64,000 bases of DNA from Lachnospiraceae bacterium. GTDB taxonomy: Bacteria; Bacillota; Clostridia; Lachnospirales; Lachnospiraceae. The notes beneath the pieces were generated by a model that did not search any database, was not told the DNA's origin, and saw only the letters and a program-made list of their open reading frames with translations. Below, in pieces: positions 39,100-48,108 of the stretch; position 1 is the first letter of the stretch; every line of letters begins with the position of its first letter. The translations under genes and the position numbers were made by a program. Location: positions 1-64,000 of the forward strand of contig JAMPGL010000007.1 of assembly GCA_023663945.1 (NCBI GenBank). The letters run 5' to 3'.

Positions 39100-40572
39100 A
39101 TGAAACAAAGGCTGAAACAGTTGTATAATAATTCCACACTTGCCACAAAGATTCGGTATTCTTATTTAATTCTGATGATTCCGGTTATTACATTTTTGAT
39201 TTTTTGTTTTTACAATTTATATGCCAGTAACCGCCAGTACGAGGACATGATTAATTCTGTCGTAGTTGCCAGTGAGTTCAGCCTTGATTTTAAAAAGGAT
39301 TTTGACTATGAAACCTACCTTTTAATCGTAGGAAACAAGACGGTAGAAGAGTCAAAGCTGGACGATATGATAAGTGGGGCAACCCGCATTGTAATCGAGA
39401 TGGAGGGGCTGACAGATTCATCGAAAAATATGAATTATTTAAAGAGTGCCAAAAAGTATCTTACAAATCTGGAAAATTATAAGAACCGGATAGAAGATAA
39501 TCTGCTAGAAGGAAATAAATATGAGGATAATATTGAAATATGGGAAAACGACATACAAATTGTAACATCACTTCTTCGAGAGACAATTTTTCAGTATATT
39601 TATTATGAGATTAAAGACATTCAATCTGCCCGGACGGAGTATCAGAATTTTTTTATGAATATGCTCCAGTTTTCTTTTATTGCTTTTGCCGGGATTTTAA
39701 TACTTTTCATCCTTCTTTCTTACAGCATACCTTTGAGCATTACCCGTCCTATCACCAAGTTAGGGGAAGTGACCGACCAAGTGGCAAAGGGCAATCTATC
39801 GGTGCGTTCTGACGTGGAGACAGGCGCTGAGGTGGGTATGCTTAGTGATTCTTTGAATACCATGATTGATAAGATTAATGAACTGTTGGAACAAGTTAAA
39901 AAGGAACAGATAAGACTGCGCAAAGCGGAGTTTGAATTATTACAGTCCCAGATTAATCCTCATTTTCTTTATAATACGCTGGATGCCATTGTGTGGCTGG
40001 CGGAAGCAGGAGAACAAAGGAGGGTAGTAAGCATGGTAGGAAGTTTGTCTGACTTTTTCCGCACGTCCTTAAATCAGGGAAAAGACATTATTCCTATCCG
40101 GGAGGAATTACAGCATGTGAGAAGTTATCTGGAGATTCAGCAGGTGCGGTATCAGGATATTCTCCGATATGAGATTTGTGTTCCGGAAGAGTTAGATATT
40201 TATTTGATTCCCAAGATCACAATTCAGCCTTTGGTGGAAAATGCTTTATATCATGGTATCAAAAATAAACGGGGAGCAGGGAAGATTGTAATAAGCGGTC
40301 AAAAAAATGAAGATACTTTTATCATTCAGATCAAAGATAATGGAATCGGAATCAGCAGGGAACGTTTAGAGGAAGTTCAAAACGGGATTGAGCAGAAATC
40401 GCTTGCAGAAAATGCTATTTATGGATTGTACAACGTGAATGAACGAATCCGCCTGAATTTTGGGGAGAAATATGGAATTTCCATTGAAAGTGTATACGGG
40501 GAGGGTACGATTGTAAGTATTTTGCTTCCCTATGCGGAGGAATTGGAGGGGAACCTTAAAGAGTTTCTATAG
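39100..40572 (+). CDS. Sensor histidine kinase (YesM family)
   Basis: Membrane kinase partner of the YesN regulator. Membrane segments near residues 22-43 and 188-210 enclose an extracellular sensor of about 145 residues. A HAMP domain follows (SITRPITKLGEVTDQVAKGNLSVRSD). The His_kinase motif INPHFLYNTLDAIVWL has the acceptor at His288. HATPase_c has PLVENALYHGIKNK, DNGIGIS and YGEGTIVSILLP. 490 aa. Its ATG follows the yesN-like stop directly. It may sense the sugar, possibly via the second binding protein. Confidence 0.92.
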   Translation: MKQRLKQLYNNSTLATKIRYSYLILMIPVITFLIFCFYNLYASNRQYEDMINSVVVASEFSLDFKKDFDYETYLLIVGNKTVEESKLDDMISGATRIVIEMEGLTDSSKNMNYLKSAKKYLTNLENYKNRIEDNLLEGNKYEDNIEIWENDIQIVTSLLRETIFQYIYYEIKDIQSARTEYQNFFMNMLQFSFIAFAGILILFILLSYSIPLSITRPITKLGEVTDQVAKGNLSVRSDVETGAEVGMLSDSLNTMIDKINELLEQVKKEQIRLRKAEFELLQSQINPHFLYNTLDAIVWLAEAGEQRRVVSMVGSLSDFFRTSLNQGKDIIPIREELQHVRSYLEIQQVRYQDILRYEICVPEELDIYLIPKITIQPLVENALYHGIKNKRGAGKIVISGQKNEDTFIIQIKDNGIGISRERLEEVQNGIEQKSLAENAIYGLYNVNERIRLNFGEKYGISIESVYGEGTIVSILLPYAEELEGNLKEFL

Positions 40573-40760
40573 GGTTAGTCCCATAGGTTTAGTACCATAG
40601 AAAAATAAACTTCCAAAATAGAAAAATCAACTCTTTTAAAATATCAATAAAAAAATGAACAAAAACAAGATTTATCTGAATGGATTTGTTGATTTATGAG
40701 TTATATGATAAGACCATCAAAGGAATTATCCCTTTGAAAAAAATTTTGGGAGGAAAGACA

Positions 40761-41759
40761 ATGAAGAAAAGAATTTTAGCAGCCATCATGGCGGCAACTA
40801 TGGTACTTGCTTTAACAGCCTGCGGTGGAAAGTCAGATACACCTGCATCAGCAGATAACAGCGGGTCTGGAAGCTCGGGCAAATTAATTAAGGTAGGCAT
40901 TATCAATAATGACCCTAATGAGTCCGGTTATCGTACAGCAAATGACAAGGATTTAAAAGAAAAATTTACAGAGGCAAATGGATACGAAGCATCCTTTGCT
41001 TACAGCAATGAAAATGACAAGCAGATTGAGGCAGCTCAGAAGTTTGTTCAGGACGGCGTTGACTATCTTCTTCTTTCAGCGGCAGGTACAGCAGGCTGGG
41101 ATTCCGTATTAAAGGATGCACAGGCTGCAGGCATCAGAGTTATCTTATTCGACCGTGTAATTGATGCAGACGAAAGCCTTTATGAGGCATCCATTGTTTC
41201 CGATATGGAGAAGGAAGGTCAGACAGCGGTTGAGTGGTTAAAATCACAGGGTCTTAGCGAATACAAGATTATCCATCTTCAGGGAGTTATGGGTTCCGCG
41301 GCACAGAAGGGACGTACCAGTGCAGTGGATGATGCAGTTGCATCCGAGGGATGGACGCTTGTTACACAGCAGACAGCAGAATGGAATGCAGAGAAGGCAC
41401 AGCAGATCGTTCAGACAGTTATTGACTCTGGCGAAACCTTTAACGTAATTTACGCTGAAAACGATGATATGGCAAAAGGCGCTGTAGCTGCACTTGACAA
41501 GGCAAACATCTCCCACGGCGTTGGCAATGACGTAATCATTATGGGATTTGACTGCAATAAGTGGGCATTGGAAGAACTGGTGAACAAGAACTGGAACTAT
41601 GATGGACAGTGTAATCCTTTCCAATCTTCTTACATCGATGATATTATTAAGACCATCGAAGGCGGCGGAACTGTTGCAGAAAAGGTTATTATCATGGATG
41701 AGAAGGGATTTGATGCAACAACCATCACAGAAGCTGATGTTAACACATACGGCATCTAA
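40761..41759 (+). CDS. Sugar ABC transporter substrate-binding lipoprotein (YtfQ-like)
   Basis: Periplasmic-binding-protein-like lipoprotein that delivers a sugar to the ABC transporter. The signal peptide MKKRILAAIMAATMVLALTA ends at the lipobox Cys (LTACGG). The mature part is a Peripla_BP_4 (ribose-type) fold and resembles the galactofuranose-binding YtfQ: AGWDSVLKDAQAAGIRVILFDR, GSAAQKGRTSAVDDA, CNPFQSSYIDDIIKTIEGG. GGGAGGAAAG stands before the ATG at 40761; 332 aa. Followed by an intercistronic hairpin, a common way to keep binding protein in excess. Confidence 0.9.
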   Translation: MKKRILAAIMAATMVLALTACGGKSDTPASADNSGSGSSGKLIKVGIINNDPNESGYRTANDKDLKEKFTEANGYEASFAYSNENDKQIEAAQKFVQDGVDYLLLSAAGTAGWDSVLKDAQAAGIRVILFDRVIDADESLYEASIVSDMEKEGQTAVEWLKSQGLSEYKIIHLQGVMGSAAQKGRTSAVDDAVASEGWTLVTQQTAEWNAEKAQQIVQTVIDSGETFNVIYAENDDMAKGAVAALDKANISHGVGNDVIIMGFDCNKWALEELVNKNWNYDGQCNPFQSSYIDDIIKTIEGGGTVAEKVIIMDEKGFDATTITEADVNTYGI

Positions 41760-41790
41760 TATCTCTAATAGTTATTAAAAGCTTAAACAT

Positions 41791-41838
41791 AAAAGCGCGG
41801 CGCAGTGTGAGGAAAATACGCTGATTCCGCGCTTTTCC
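41791..41838 (+). terminator. Intercistronic terminator/attenuator in the ABC operon
   Basis: AAAAGCGCGG (41791-41800) pairs with CCGCGCTTTT (41827-41836), followed by CC and TT. It lies between the binding-protein gene and the ATPase gene, suggesting partial termination. Confidence 0.65.
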
Positions 41839-41867
41839 TTAAAAAATTTAAAGGGGTGAATACACTG

Positions 41868-43385
41868 GTGAAAGACAAATCTGTATTGGAAATGAGAAAT
41901 ATTCACAAAAGCTTTCCCGGAGTACGTGCTTTACAGGGAGTGGATTTTACATTGTGCGAAGGTGAGATCCATGCCCTTATGGGTGAGAATGGAGCCGGAA
42001 AATCAACATTAATTAAAGTTTTGACCGGGGTATACGGGAAGGATGAAGGAGAGATTTTCTTAAAAGGAAGGGATAAAGCCGTATCCATTCATTCACCGCA
42101 GGATGCACAGAGACTTGGGATCAGCACGGTATATCAGGAAATCACGCTTTGTCCCAATCTTTCCGTTGCGGAAAACATGTACATAAGCAGAACAAAGGGA
42201 ATTGGACAGAATTGGAAAAAGATCAATGAGGACGCAGATAAGATTTTAAAGTCTTTGGATATACCGGCAAAAGCAACCCAGCAGCTTGCAAGCTGCTCAA
42301 TTGCCGTTCAGCAGATGGTTGCCATTGCCCGCGCGGTGGATATGGACTGTAAGGTGCTTATCTTAGATGAGCCTACTTCTTCTCTGGATGAGCAGGAGGT
42401 TGAAAAGCTGTTCCGTCTGATGAGGGATCTGAAATCAAAAGGAGTAGGAATTATCTTTGTCACGCACTTTTTGGATCAGGTATATGAAGTATGCGATAAG
42501 ATTACAGTCTTGCGTGATGGTCAGCTTGTAGGTGAGTACGAGATCAAAGACCTTCCCAGAGTCCAGCTTGTCTCAAAGATGCTTGGCAAAGAGCTTGATG
42601 ATATGTCGGATATTCGAAGTGAGAGTTCGGTATATGATAAAGAAGACGCTTCCACGAATGTTTTTGAGGCGGAAGGATTAGTGAGCGATGCAGGGATCAA
42701 GCCTTTTGATTTTTATATTAAGAAGGGCGAAGTAAACGGATTTACCGGGCTTCTCGGTTCCGGGCGGAGTGAATGCGTCCGTGCAATTTTTGGTGCCGAC
42801 AGGGTAATCGGCGGGGAAGTTAAAAAGAATGGAAAATCGATAAAAATATCAAAACCGCTTGATGCTATGAAAAACGGAATTGCCTATCTTCCCGAAGACC
42901 GCAAGATAGATGGAATTATAGGGGATCTTTCCGTGCGGGAAAATATTATACTTGCACTGCAGGTATTAAAAGGATTTTTCAAGCCTTTTACTAAGGCAGA
43001 GGCATACAAATTTGCAGAGGAATATATTAAGCTTTTGGGAATTAAGACTGCTTCCGCCGATACGCCGATCAAATCACTTTCCGGCGGAAATCAGCAGAAG
43101 GCAATTCTTGCAAGATGGCTTCTTATGAATCCGGAATATCTGATTTTAGATGAACCTACGCGCGGAATTGACATAGGGACTAAGATAGATATACAAAAAC
43201 TGGTGCTTAAGCTTGCTTCTGAGGGAATGAGCGTCACCTTTATTTCTTCCGAAACGGATGAGATGCTCCGTACCTGTTCAAGATTAGTGGTCATGCGCGA
43301 CCGCAAGGTGGTAGGCGAGCTTTCCGGTGAGGATTTGACTCAGAATAAGATTATGAACACAATTGCGGGAGGTGACAAAGAATAA
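41868..43385 (+). CDS. Sugar ABC transporter ATP-binding protein (YtfR/RbsA-like)
   Basis: Tandem ATPase of a CUT2-type sugar importer. The first domain has Walker A GENGAGKSTL and Walker B LILDEPTSSLDEQE. The second has a degenerate P-loop region LLGSGRSE, the signature SLSGGNQQKAILARWL and LILDEPTRGIDIGTK. 505 aa. A GTG at 41856 overlaps the ribosome site AAAGGGG, so the GTG at 41868 is the better start. Its stop overlaps the first permease start by one base (TAATG). Confidence 0.93.
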   Translation: MKDKSVLEMRNIHKSFPGVRALQGVDFTLCEGEIHALMGENGAGKSTLIKVLTGVYGKDEGEIFLKGRDKAVSIHSPQDAQRLGISTVYQEITLCPNLSVAENMYISRTKGIGQNWKKINEDADKILKSLDIPAKATQQLASCSIAVQQMVAIARAVDMDCKVLILDEPTSSLDEQEVEKLFRLMRDLKSKGVGIIFVTHFLDQVYEVCDKITVLRDGQLVGEYEIKDLPRVQLVSKMLGKELDDMSDIRSESSVYDKEDASTNVFEAEGLVSDAGIKPFDFYIKKGEVNGFTGLLGSGRSECVRAIFGADRVIGGEVKKNGKSIKISKPLDAMKNGIAYLPEDRKIDGIIGDLSVRENIILALQVLKGFFKPFTKAEAYKFAEEYIKLLGIKTASADTPIKSLSGGNQQKAILARWLLMNPEYLILDEPTRGIDIGTKIDIQKLVLKLASEGMSVTFISSETDEMLRTCSRLVVMRDRKVVGELSGEDLTQNKIMNTIAGGDKE

Positions 43386-44485
43386 TGCCGAGTAAAACTG
43401 TAAAAAAGTCAGATTTTGTAGAAATTTGTACGAAAATTTTAAGGAAGCAGATATTTATTCCTATTGCAGCCTTATTATTGCTTGCAATATTCAATTTAAT
43501 TAATGATCCTTCCTTTTATAAGATTACACTAGGATATAACAGTGCGGGACATCCGGTTCTTACCGGCTATCTGATAACAATCTTGGATTACGGCTCAGAG
43601 CTGGCGATTCTTGCTATTGGCATGACGTTAGTTACAGCGGCGTCAGGCGGGCAGGATATCAGTGTGGGTGCCGCGATCGCAATCAGCGGAAGCGTTGTCC
43701 TCAGAGTGCTGTGCGGTACTAATTCCAGACCGGAAACTCTTCAGACTCCTATTATTGTAGCGTTTTTGGTAAGCTGCGTGACAGCGATGCTGTTTGGTGC
43801 ATTTAACGGCGTACTGGTCGCCTATTTTAAGATTCAGCCTATGGTGGCGACCTTGATTTTGTTCACGGCGGGGCGTTCGATTGCGGCTTGGATAAACAGA
43901 AATGAGCTTCCTATTATCAGCGAGCCCAGTTTTGGTTATTTTGGCGGATATATTCCTGGAATCCCTATTCCAACGCCGATTTTCATTGCGATTGTTTGTA
44001 TGATAGTGGCGGCGCTTTTGCTTAAGTATACAAACCTTGGCTTGTACACTCAGGCGGTGGGCATCAATGAAAGTTCATCCAAATTAAACGGGTTGAATCC
44101 TATTTTCATTAAGTTTTTAGCTTTTGTTATTTTGGGATTATGTGTTGCAGTTGCCGGGCTGATCAAGGTAAGCCGGTTTTCTACCATTAATTATTCTGTC
44201 GTGGCAAAAGATATTGAGATGGATGCGATTTTGGCGGTTGCCCTCGGCGGAAATGCGCTTGGCGGCGGCAAGTTTAATATGGCGGCTTCCATTTTGGGCG
44301 CATATGTAATCCAGTTCCTTACCACAACACTTTACAAGTTTAATGTACAGTCTGATGCGCTTCCTGCTTATAAGGCTGTAGTGGTAATTGTACTGGTGGT
44401 TATCAGCGCGCCTATTGTGAGAGACTGGATGAGCAAGACCTGGAAAAATATGAAACTGAAATTACATGTAAAGGAGGTTGCTTAG
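43385..44485 (+). CDS. Sugar ABC transporter permease 1 (YtfT-like)
   Basis: BPD_transp_2-type permease with about 9 to 10 membrane helices over 366 aa. The family signature DYGSELAILAIGMTLVTAASGGQDISVGAAIAISG and the coupling region ILAVALGGNALGGGKFNMAASILGAYVIQFL are clear. ATG start overlapping the ATPase stop; 1 nt before the second permease frame begins. With permease 2 it should form a heterodimeric channel, the YtfT-YjfF arrangement. Confidence 0.92.
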   Translation: MPSKTVKKSDFVEICTKILRKQIFIPIAALLLLAIFNLINDPSFYKITLGYNSAGHPVLTGYLITILDYGSELAILAIGMTLVTAASGGQDISVGAAIAISGSVVLRVLCGTNSRPETLQTPIIVAFLVSCVTAMLFGAFNGVLVAYFKIQPMVATLILFTAGRSIAAWINRNELPIISEPSFGYFGGYIPGIPIPTPIFIAIVCMIVAALLLKYTNLGLYTQAVGINESSSKLNGLNPIFIKFLAFVILGLCVAVAGLIKVSRFSTINYSVVAKDIEMDAILAVALGGNALGGGKFNMAASILGAYVIQFLTTTLYKFNVQSDALPAYKAVVVIVLVVISAPIVRDWMSKTWKNMKLKLHVKEVA

Positions 44486-44486
44486 T

Positions 44487-45533
44487 ATGTCATCAAATAA
44501 GTTATCTGTGGCTGGTAAGCTGCGTGAAAGATATAAAAACCTTACGGATACAAACTTGTTGTTGATCATAACAATAGTAGTTTTCTTTGTAATGTATATT
44601 GGTGCAATTTTATTTCAGGGAAAAGGTTTCCTAAAACCGCAGACCTTTTTTAACATTTTAAACGGAAATGCGGCGCTGATTATTGCAGCCTGCGGAATGA
44701 GTCTTGTCATGATCACCGGCGGAATTGATATTTCTGTAGGCGGTGTTGCGGCACTGGTCAGCATGTGCTGCGCCGTATATCTTGATTTTAAGGGCGGAAA
44801 TGTTTTTGTTGCTGCATTGATTGCCGTTGCAATCGGGCTTGCGTTTGGCCTGGTACAGGGATTTTTAGTTGCATATCTGGATATTCAGCCTTTTATCGTC
44901 ACTTTAGCGGGAATGTTCTTTGCAAGAGGCATGACAACGATTGTCAACACAAATCCCTTTAATGTGCAGAATGAAGCATTTGTAGCATTGAAGGATACCC
45001 GTGTCATCGTGCCCGGTTTTGGTTCGGTGAATAAGCTGGGTAATTATGTAGACGCTTATGTTGAAATTGGCGTTTTGGTCGCTCTTTTGATGGTTATCAT
45101 CATGTTCTGTGTACTCAGATGGACGAAGCTTGGACGTAATTTTTATGCAGTGGGCGGTAACAGCCAGAGTGCGCTGATGCTTGGCATCAATGTGAAAAGG
45201 ACAAAATTTTTCTCTCATTTAATCTGCGGACTTTTGGCAGGAATAGGCGGATTTGTTTATTTCCTTCACGTGGGTTCCGGTTCACCTTCCCATGCAAGCG
45301 GAATGGAGATGAATGCCATTGCCTCCTCCATTATTGGCGGAACGATGCTGACGGGCGGCGTAGGAAATATTATCGGTACTCTGTTTGGAGTGCTTTCACT
45401 CAGCACCATCCAGAATATCGTATCATCAGCCGGTTTAGACGACTCTTGGTGGACGGGAATCACTGTTGCGGCAATGCTTTGTCTGTTCTTAGTTGTACAG
45501 AGCGTAGTTATGTCCCGCAAAAACAAAGCTTAA
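44487..45533 (+). CDS. Sugar ABC transporter permease 2 (YjfF-like)
   Basis: Second BPD_transp_2 permease. Signature NGNAALIIAACGMSLVMITGGIDISVGGVAALVSM and the coupling region NAIASSIIGGTMLTGGVGNIIGTLFGVL. 348 aa from the ATG at 44487, which has AAGGAGG 9 nt upstream located inside the end of permease 1; a TTG at 44478 overlaps that site and is rejected. A terminator follows the gene. Confidence 0.92.
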   Translation: MSSNKLSVAGKLRERYKNLTDTNLLLIITIVVFFVMYIGAILFQGKGFLKPQTFFNILNGNAALIIAACGMSLVMITGGIDISVGGVAALVSMCCAVYLDFKGGNVFVAALIAVAIGLAFGLVQGFLVAYLDIQPFIVTLAGMFFARGMTTIVNTNPFNVQNEAFVALKDTRVIVPGFGSVNKLGNYVDAYVEIGVLVALLMVIIMFCVLRWTKLGRNFYAVGGNSQSALMLGINVKRTKFFSHLICGLLAGIGGFVYFLHVGSGSPSHASGMEMNAIASSIIGGTMLTGGVGNIIGTLFGVLSLSTIQNIVSSAGLDDSWWTGITVAAMLCLFLVVQSVVMSRKNKA

Positions 45534-45548
45534 AATAAATGGCAAAGT

Positions 45549-45583
45549 GAGACAGTTGCCGAAAGGCCGCTGTCTCCTTTTTC
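45549..45583 (+). terminator. Terminator between permease 2 and the second binding protein
   Basis: GAGACAG (45549-45555) pairs with CTGTCTC (45570-45576), with an inner GCC-GAAA-GGC tetraloop stem, followed by CTTTTTT. Only 5 nt separate the T-run from the next ATG, so expression of that gene depends on read-through or a promoter inside this region. Confidence 0.85.
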
Positions 45584-45587
45584 AGCA

Positions 45588-46676
45588 ATGAAAAAAGTGA
45601 GAAAAAATATGAGAAAAAGATTAATAATTACAACGGTTTTTTTACTATTTATCCTGATTACAGGATGTGGAAGTACAACAGAAAAAAATGATCTATCCGA
45701 TTCAGAAGAAATGATTTCGGATAAGTATATTGTGGTGGGATTCTCACAGCTTGGAGCGGAATCCGATTGGAGAAGTGCAAATACCGAATCCATGAAATCC
45801 ACGTTTACGGAAGAAAATGGATTTGAACTGATTTTTGAGGACGGACAGCAAAAGCAGTCGAATCAGATTATGGCAATCCGCACTTTTATTCAGCAGGGGG
45901 TCGATTATATTGTTCTTGCTCCTGTGATTGAAACTGGATGGGATACGGTGCTTCAGGAGGCAAACGATGCGGGTATTCCAGTTATTTTGGTAGACCGTAT
46001 GGTAGATGTGGAGAATGAAAGCCTGTACAGTGCCTGGGTTGGATCTGATTTTGCACTTGAGGGCGCTAAAGCGGGGGAGTGGATTAATCAGTTTCTACAG
46101 GCAAAGGGCATTGAAAATGCAAACATTGTAAATATTCAAGGCACGCTGGGCGCTTCGGCGCAGATTGGACGTACAAAGGGGCTTCGGGAAGCGTGTGAAG
46201 CAAATACGAATACAACGCTTCTTGCAGAGGTAACCGGAGATTTTACGCAGACAAAAGGAAAAGAGGTTATGGAATCTCTTTTAAAACAGCATGATGATAT
46301 TAATATTGTATATTGCGAAAATGACAATGAAGCCTTTGGTGTGATAGAAGCAATTGAAACGGCTGGTAAAAAGGTAGGTTCGGATATTGCAAACGGAGAA
46401 ATTATGGTAATTTCCTTTGACGGCGTCAAGGAAGATGCCATGAAATATATCATGAAGGATAAAATTACCTGTATCGTGGAATGTAATCCTCTACAGGGAC
46501 CGCTTGTTCAGGACATTATTATGGAGATGGAAGCCGGAAAAGTGCCGGATAAGTTTTCATACGTGGATGAAGGAATGTATGCTCACGATGATACAGTTTC
46601 TTCCGTTGTGATTGACGGCGTGGATTATCCGATTACGGTTGTGACACAGGAGATACTGGATGTTCGTGCTTACTGA
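45588..46676 (+). CDS. Second sugar-binding lipoprotein (YtfQ-like)
   Basis: A diverged paralogue of the binding protein at 40.8 kb: signal peptide RKRLIITTVFLLFILITG, lipobox Cys in ITGCGS, then a Peripla_BP_4 fold (ETGWDTVLQEANDAGIPVILVDRMVD, NIQGTLGASAQIGRTKGL, ECNPLQGPLVQDIIMEMEAG). Neither possible start, ATG 45588 or ATG 45609, has a strong ribosome site; I list the longer frame (362 aa). It sits after a terminator at the end of the ABC operon. It may be a second specificity or a sensor partner for the YesM kinase; both are inference. Confidence 0.85.
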   Translation: MKKVRKNMRKRLIITTVFLLFILITGCGSTTEKNDLSDSEEMISDKYIVVGFSQLGAESDWRSANTESMKSTFTEENGFELIFEDGQQKQSNQIMAIRTFIQQGVDYIVLAPVIETGWDTVLQEANDAGIPVILVDRMVDVENESLYSAWVGSDFALEGAKAGEWINQFLQAKGIENANIVNIQGTLGASAQIGRTKGLREACEANTNTTLLAEVTGDFTQTKGKEVMESLLKQHDDINIVYCENDNEAFGVIEAIETAGKKVGSDIANGEIMVISFDGVKEDAMKYIMKDKITCIVECNPLQGPLVQDIIMEMEAGKVPDKFSYVDEGMYAHDDTVSSVVIDGVDYPITVVTQEILDVRAY

Positions 46677-46773
46677 TTAGAGAATATATTTTATTTGCAA
46701 TCCGTCTGATATGGGAGTATAATCTATGGTATAGTACTTTTGACACAGAAACATCAAACAGGCGGGCATAAAA

Positions 46774-47868
46774 TTGGATAAAACAGAGTTATTAAATCGA
46801 ATAGGTAATTTTATTGGCAAGGATACAATGGCTGAAAATGAGTCAAAAAAACTGGTTGTAGTAATTAGGATTCTGATTTTATCCATTATTCTCTATTTTT
46901 TGATCAGCGCCGTTTTGTGCAGCGTATCGTATAGACCGATAGGCGTCCTGCTGTATATTGCATTCGCGGTAATGTTTGTGGGTATTTTTGGCATGACGTA
47001 CCGTTATAATTCTCTGCCGGTCTTATTGATTTTTAATGTCGGCATGATCATATGGATCTACATTACCGTTCACTATGTGGGCTGGAATATAGGAGTGCAG
47101 CATTATCTTATGGTTCTGCTTATTTTATGCTTTTTTTCCACTTACAAACACTATACAGGAAAGATATTATTTGCGGTCTTTTTGTGTGCTTTTCGTATGA
47201 TGCTCTTCTTTATTTATAATTCCAGAATACCGGCGATACAAATATCGGAAGTGTCGGAGAGCGGTTTTCAGTGCATTAATACGGTCACGATTTTTTGGTG
47301 CATATCGGTGATTGCTTTTATTTTCAGCAAGGATACGCAGAAGCTGGAAGGAAAACTTGTGGAATATAATAACCAATTGATGGTGCAGGCAAACACGGAC
47401 ATCCTTACCGGATTGTATAATCGGAGAAAAGGCATGGAATATATGGAGGAATTATCCCGTAAATCCGTTAATAATATAGGATTTAGCCTGTGCATCTGTG
47501 ATATTGACCTTTTCAAAAAGGTCAATGACCAGTACGGACATGATGTAGGTGATGAGGTGCTGATAGGGATTTCCGAGATTTTTCAGAAAGAGATGAAAAA
47601 GGGAAACTTTGCCGCAAGATGGGGCGGAGAGGAATTTCTGTTATTATTTCCAGCCTGCAACGGGGACGAGGCATGGACAAAGGTAGATGAGATCCGCAGT
47701 GAGATAAAAAAGCTGCGGTTTCAAGGAGGAGACAGTGATTTTGGAATAACCATGACCTTTGGTTTGGCGGAATATGATTTTATCCGTGGTCTGAAAGCTA
47801 CTATCAAGGAAGCTGATGAGAAATTATATGCCGGGAAGGAACAGGGAAGAGACAGAATTGTATTCTGA
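46774..47868 (+). CDS. Membrane-bound diguanylate cyclase (GGDEF domain)
   Basis: Makes cyclic di-GMP from two GTP. Six hydrophobic segments occupy residues 28-190, then a GGDEF domain from about 205: NTDILTGLYNRRKGMEYM, DIDLFKKVNDQYGHDVGDEVL and the active-site ARWGGEEFLLLFP (GGEEF, catalytically competent). No RxxD inhibitory site is obvious five residues upstream of the motif. TTG start at 46774 with GGCGGG upstream; 364 aa. It is probably transcribed alone. With the HD-GYP protein at 6.3 kb it shows cyclic-di-GMP turnover in this organism. Confidence 0.92.
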   Translation: MDKTELLNRIGNFIGKDTMAENESKKLVVVIRILILSIILYFLISAVLCSVSYRPIGVLLYIAFAVMFVGIFGMTYRYNSLPVLLIFNVGMIIWIYITVHYVGWNIGVQHYLMVLLILCFFSTYKHYTGKILFAVFLCAFRMMLFFIYNSRIPAIQISEVSESGFQCINTVTIFWCISVIAFIFSKDTQKLEGKLVEYNNQLMVQANTDILTGLYNRRKGMEYMEELSRKSVNNIGFSLCICDIDLFKKVNDQYGHDVGDEVLIGISEIFQKEMKKGNFAARWGGEEFLLLFPACNGDEAWTKVDEIRSEIKKLRFQGGDSDFGITMTFGLAEYDFIRGLKATIKEADEKLYAGKEQGRDRIVF

Positions 47869-47871
47869 CGG

Positions 47872-47900
47872 TTGACAGCAGGGCTTTTATTTGCTAATTT
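47872..47900 (+). promoter_or_regulatory. Promoter of the Lsa-type gene
   Basis: TTGACA (47872-47877), exactly 17 bp, then TAATTT (47895-47900). The start point near 47907 gives a leader of about 200 nt. Confidence 0.75.
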
Positions 47901-47931
47901 AGTGGTATCAAACAGTAAAGGAGATGTGCGG

Positions 47932-47955
47932 ATGTATACTTTTTCTATCAGATAA
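47932..47955 (+). CDS. Leader peptide MYTFSIR upstream of the Lsa-type gene
   Basis: Seven codons plus stop (ATG TAT ACT TTT TCT ATC AGA TAA). The Shine-Dalgarno AAAGGAG lies 8 nt upstream, much stronger than expected by chance. An overlapping ATG at 47924 touches the ribosome site and is unlikely to be used. Short ORFs of this kind, on which drug-bound ribosomes stall, precede many erm, cat and ABC-F genes. Its codons 4-7 and the stop form the 5' arms of a hairpin, so stalling would change the RNA fold. No homologue is claimed. Confidence 0.65.
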   Translation: MYTFSIR

Positions 47956-48085
47956 CAAATTTCATAGGTTATGTGTAGAAGAAGACATCTGACTCTTTTT
48001 AGTATTTTGTATATGTAATGAAGGTTATCGCTGCTTGATATTGTGGTATGCGTTTTTAGTGCAGAAGTTTCTTCTGCACTTTTTG
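47943..48085 (+). promoter_or_regulatory. Ribosome-mediated transcription attenuator of the Lsa-type gene
   Basis: Three competing structures. (1) TTCTA (47943-47947) and ATAAC (47952-47956), inside or next to the leader ORF, pair with TAGAA (47976-47980) and GTTAT (47968-47972). (2) GTGTAGAAG (47973-47981) can instead pair fully with CTTCTGCAC (48071-48079), with one G-U. (3) GTGCAGAAG (48059-48067) pairs with that same CTTCTGCAC to make the terminator. Stalling on the leader would free (2), block (3) and allow read-through. Confidence 0.65.
48058..48085 (+). terminator. Attenuator terminator before the Lsa-type gene
   Basis: Perfect 10-bp stem AGTGCAGAAG/CTTCTGCACT with a 3-nt TTT loop, followed by TTTT. 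It ends 24 nt before the start of the resistance gene, so it must be bypassed for expression. Confidence 0.9.
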
Positions 48086-48108
48086 CGTTTAGGATTGGAG
48101 GAATGCGC

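Noticed and set aside
40566..40600. CTATAGGG/CCCATAG hairpin and TAGT(C/A)CCATAG direct repeat after the YesM gene
   Set aside because: There is no U-run for a terminator, and the hairpin has a bulge; too weak to call a regulatory element.
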